From Bacteroidales bacterium (lineage in GTDB: Bacteria > Bacteroidota > Bacteroidia > Bacteroidales > ML635J-15): a stretch of 35,767 bases of DNA. The position numbers and the translations under genes are program-made. Below are positions 34,135 to 35,767 of this stretch, in pieces. The stretch spans positions 1 through 35,767 of the forward strand of contig QKHS01000002.1 of NCBI GenBank assembly GCA_003249955.1, given 5' to 3'. Below the pieces are notes generated by a model. That model did not search any database. It was not told the origin of the DNA and was given only the letters and a program-made list of their open reading frames with translations. How positions within the stretch are numbered: position 1 is the stretch's first letter; each line of letters begins with the position of its first letter.

Positions 34135-34172
34135 ACGGCAGTCCTGATTTACGGGATTGCCGTTCTTTTTTT
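34135..34172 (+). terminator. Strong rho-independent terminator
   Basis: ACGGCAGTCC (34135-34144) pairs with GGATTGCCGT (34154-34163), a 10-bp stem with one G-T pair and a 9-base loop, followed after one C by a T-run to about 34172. It closes the transcript of the small membrane protein gene and isolates the RNA gene downstream. Confidence 0.88.
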
Positions 34173-34284
34173 TACATAATTGCAAATTACTGATTTATAG
34201 CCTGATGCGAAATTGTACTTTTCCTGAATCATAAATATTTACTTTACGGGAAAGCTTATTTTTTTTAATTGCATCGCTATGGAG

Positions 34285-34292
34285 TAATTTTG
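34285..34292 (+). promoter_or_regulatory. -7 promoter box of the structured RNA
   Basis: TAATTTTG is an exact TAnnTTTG match between the terminator at 34135-34172 and the structured RNA region. No clear -33 TTTG is seen. Transcription would begin near 34299. Confidence 0.45.
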
Positions 34293-34298
34293 CAAAAC

Positions 34299-34520
34299 AT
34301 AATTTAAATGCATTAATATTTTTTTAATGGCCGGAAATTTTAATATCCTTTCAAATCCCAAAAATTTCTCCTCTGAGCCCGAAGCTCAACAATCTCAGTA
34401 TCTTCAGGTCTGACACAACTCGTAGACCAACAGCAGCACAATACCCTCTCTGGTATATCAAATCACTTCGGGTAAGGAGGAGATTTCCGGTTACTAATTT
34501 AATCCGGCTGTATTTTTTAT
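34299..34520 (+). ncRNA. Structured non-coding RNA resembling 6S / Bacteroidales-1 RNA
   Basis: No protein frame covers this stretch, yet it folds well by eye. CCGGAAAT (34331-34338) pairs with ATTTCCGG (34483-34490); CTCCTC (34368-34373) with GAGGAG (34477-34482); CCCGAAG (34378-34384) with CTTCGGG (34466-34472). Inside are two small hairpins: GGTCT/AGACC (34407-34411 with 34424-34428) and ATACC/GGTAT (34441-34445 with 34452-34456). A local hairpin TGAGC/GCTCA (34374-34378 with 34384-34388) competes with the long-range stem. The ends, ATTTCTCC with CTGAG near the start and GGAGATTTCC near the finish, recall enterobacterial 6S RNA, and the size (about 200 bases with a promoter and a T-rich end near 34510-34520) fits. 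6S RNA binds RNA polymerase and mimics an open promoter. The family call is tentative; exact ends are estimates. Confidence 0.5.
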
Positions 34521-34585
34521 AAAAAAATTAATTTTCCCTTCTTAATACAAATTTTTTGTATTTTTACTTAGCCTTGCAAAGTAAC

Positions 34586-35767
34586 ATGATAACAAAACAA
34601 ACTACCTCCAAAAGCTTATTGCTGTTGAGAGTTTTCTCAGCTATAGTATTTCTTATTGCTATGTTGCTGATGATGTTTTATGTTTCAGCGATTAATTTTG
34701 GCAAAGAAATTTATGTGAATGATGATAAGGGGATACAGGAAGTTGTAGTAATAAGCCCTTTGGGTAACAAACAAACTTTGCAGAGTTCAGACGGTCAGTA
34801 TTATTTTCACGGGTATCTTAATTCTGTTATAGTTTCAACCGACGGAACTTTGCAGGCAGATCAAATACAGATTTGTAACCATGATGGATATAATGTTGAG
34901 ATTACAATTGCTGAAACTGAAGGAGATTCTTATACCTTTTCAACCCGGGGGCTTAGCTTTTTTAGCAAAGCAGAAATATTTTTACATGTAAACCGCATTA
35001 AATTGATATTCGGTTTTTTATTTTTTTGCTTTTATATTACTTTTTTAATTATTCCACTCAAATTTATTTCACCGATTCAAAAAGCTTCTGCAAAATTAAT
35101 ATCGGAGCTGCGAAAAATCTGTTTTTTTGTTAAAACAGGTAAGATAAGGCTCTTATTAAGTGTTGTTAGTGCGCTGATAATAATTTTTTTACTGCGTTTT
35201 GCTGCAGGTATCAGGTTCGAAGTTCTGTATTTCTCAAATACGGTTTTAATTCATTTAATTGTTTTCTCATTCATTATTATTCCGGTAACAGGGATATATT
35301 TTTATAAAAATATTAAACCTGAAAAACGTTTTTCATTTTTTAGTTTCTGGATAATTTTTTATCTGCTTTACTTTCTGGTTTGTCCTGGGGATTTTGCAGG
35401 GAATTATGGTTTTCACGGCTTCTTTTTTGATTATCTTTTCCGACCGCCTCAACTAGGAATTTTTAAAAGCTTTTTTGTCCCGGACACCGGTTATGTTGCA
35501 TTGATTCCCCGAATAACATACGGATTAGCTTCTTTGGCAGATAAATACGGAGCTTCGTCAATTGCAATAACATCATTAATTTCACTTATAATTTATTCAT
35601 GGATTTTTGCTTTGTTTTGTAACCCCCGGTTTCGGTTTATTATCAGGAATGACTATTTAAGATGTTTTTTTGTAATCTTCTTTGCCGTTTTTTCTTTGTA
35701 CAGTCTGTCGTTATCAAGGCATTATTCCCTTTCTGTTACCGATGTCGCTTATTTTGGGATAATTCTT
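34586..35767 (+). CDS. Polytopic membrane protein, 3' end outside the window
   Basis: The frame from ATG at 34586 is open for 394 codons to the window edge. The product has an N-terminal membrane segment (about residues 13-37), an extracytoplasmic beta-rich part of about 100 residues (EVVVISPLG, then YYFHGYLNSVIVSTDG), a second membrane segment near 140-158, then at least six more from about 185 to the edge (LLLSVVSALIIIFLLRF, VFSFIIIPVTGIYFY, FWIIFYLLYFLV and others). The layout recalls integral-membrane glycosyltransferases or polysaccharide-export proteins, and the loop with FRPPQLGIFKSFF and DTGYVALIPRITYG recalls loops of such proteins. I do not recognise a definite family. It follows the structured RNA by about 65 bases and has no clear promoter of its own. 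Confidence 0.75.
   Translation, partial: MITKQTTSKSLLLLRVFSAIVFLIAMLLMMFYVSAINFGKEIYVNDDKGIQEVVVISPLGNKQTLQSSDGQYYFHGYLNSVIVSTDGTLQADQIQICNHDGYNVEITIAETEGDSYTFSTRGLSFFSKAEIFLHVNRIKLIFGFLFFCFYITFLIIPLKFISPIQKASAKLISELRKICFFVKTGKIRLLLSVVSALIIIFLLRFAAGIRFEVLYFSNTVLIHLIVFSFIIIPVTGIYFYKNIKPEKRFSFFSFWIIFYLLYFLVCPGDFAGNYGFHGFFFDYLFRPPQLGIFKSFFVPDTGYVALIPRITYGLASLADKYGASSIAITSLISLIIYSWIFALFCNPRFRFIIRNDYLRCFFVIFFAVFSLYSLSLSRHYSLSVTDVAYFGIIL

Noticed and set aside
34299-34520. SRP RNA or tmRNA
   Set aside because: The conserved GGAA-loop region of SRP RNA and the tRNA-like ends and tag frame of tmRNA are not seen.

Overview
The window looks like a chromosomal segment of a Bacteroidota genome, most likely Bacteroidales-like. 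The evidence is AT-rich DNA, several exact matches to the phylum's promoter -7 box (TAnnTTTG), almost no Shine-Dalgarno sequences, secreted proteins with SprB-type repeats and a type IX secretion (T9SS) C-terminal domain, a ComEC without its metallo-beta-lactamase domain, and the RDMWQSSGK-type carboxyltransferase typical of this phylum. No mobile element, CRISPR array, tRNA or rRNA was recognised.

Positions 1-11212 (minus strand) form one tightly packed operon of at least six genes behind a near-perfect promoter at 11266-11296. In order of transcription they are a 1289-residue multidomain surface protein (CUB-like, PPC-like, Big2-like and SprB-like parts), a small membrane-anchored OmpH/Skp-type chaperone, a lipoprotein, an 1808-residue giant with the SpvB/Rhs-type head but no Rhs core, a small secreted protein, and a secreted protein cut by the window edge.

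Positions 11576-14293 (plus) hold a chained set: a C-terminal processing protease, a PnuC transporter, and a NadR-like nicotinamide riboside kinase. Positions 14359-20968 (plus) hold a second, overlapping operon: a NodU/CmcH-type carbamoyltransferase, a membrane-anchored SGNH hydrolase, and two paralogous radical SAM proteins whose SPASM-like cysteine region lies before the radical SAM domain. This is the best candidate for an undescribed modification pathway.

Positions 21001-26009 (minus) carry a protein that is little more than a T9SS sorting domain, a 37-residue membrane peptide, a carboxyltransferase whose biotin domain has lost the biotinyl lysine, and a T9SS cargo protein. Positions 26070-29750 (plus) are housekeeping: RuvX, peptide deformylase, a TPR lipoprotein and ComEC.

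Positions 29761-31422 (minus) form a compact four-gene operon: an SxtJ-like membrane protein, a 53-residue DUF5989 protein, a TusA-like sulfur carrier, and a PP-loop ATPase of the N-acetyl sugar amidotransferase type. SxtJ and DUF5989 proteins usually sit beside a carbamoyltransferase and an SGNH hydrolase, so this operon and the one at 14359-20968 may be two halves of one system.

The right end holds a membrane-bound TPR/AraC regulator, a small membrane protein with a strong terminator, a structured RNA resembling 6S / Bacteroidales-1 RNA (about 34299-34520), and the start of a polytopic membrane protein that runs off the window.
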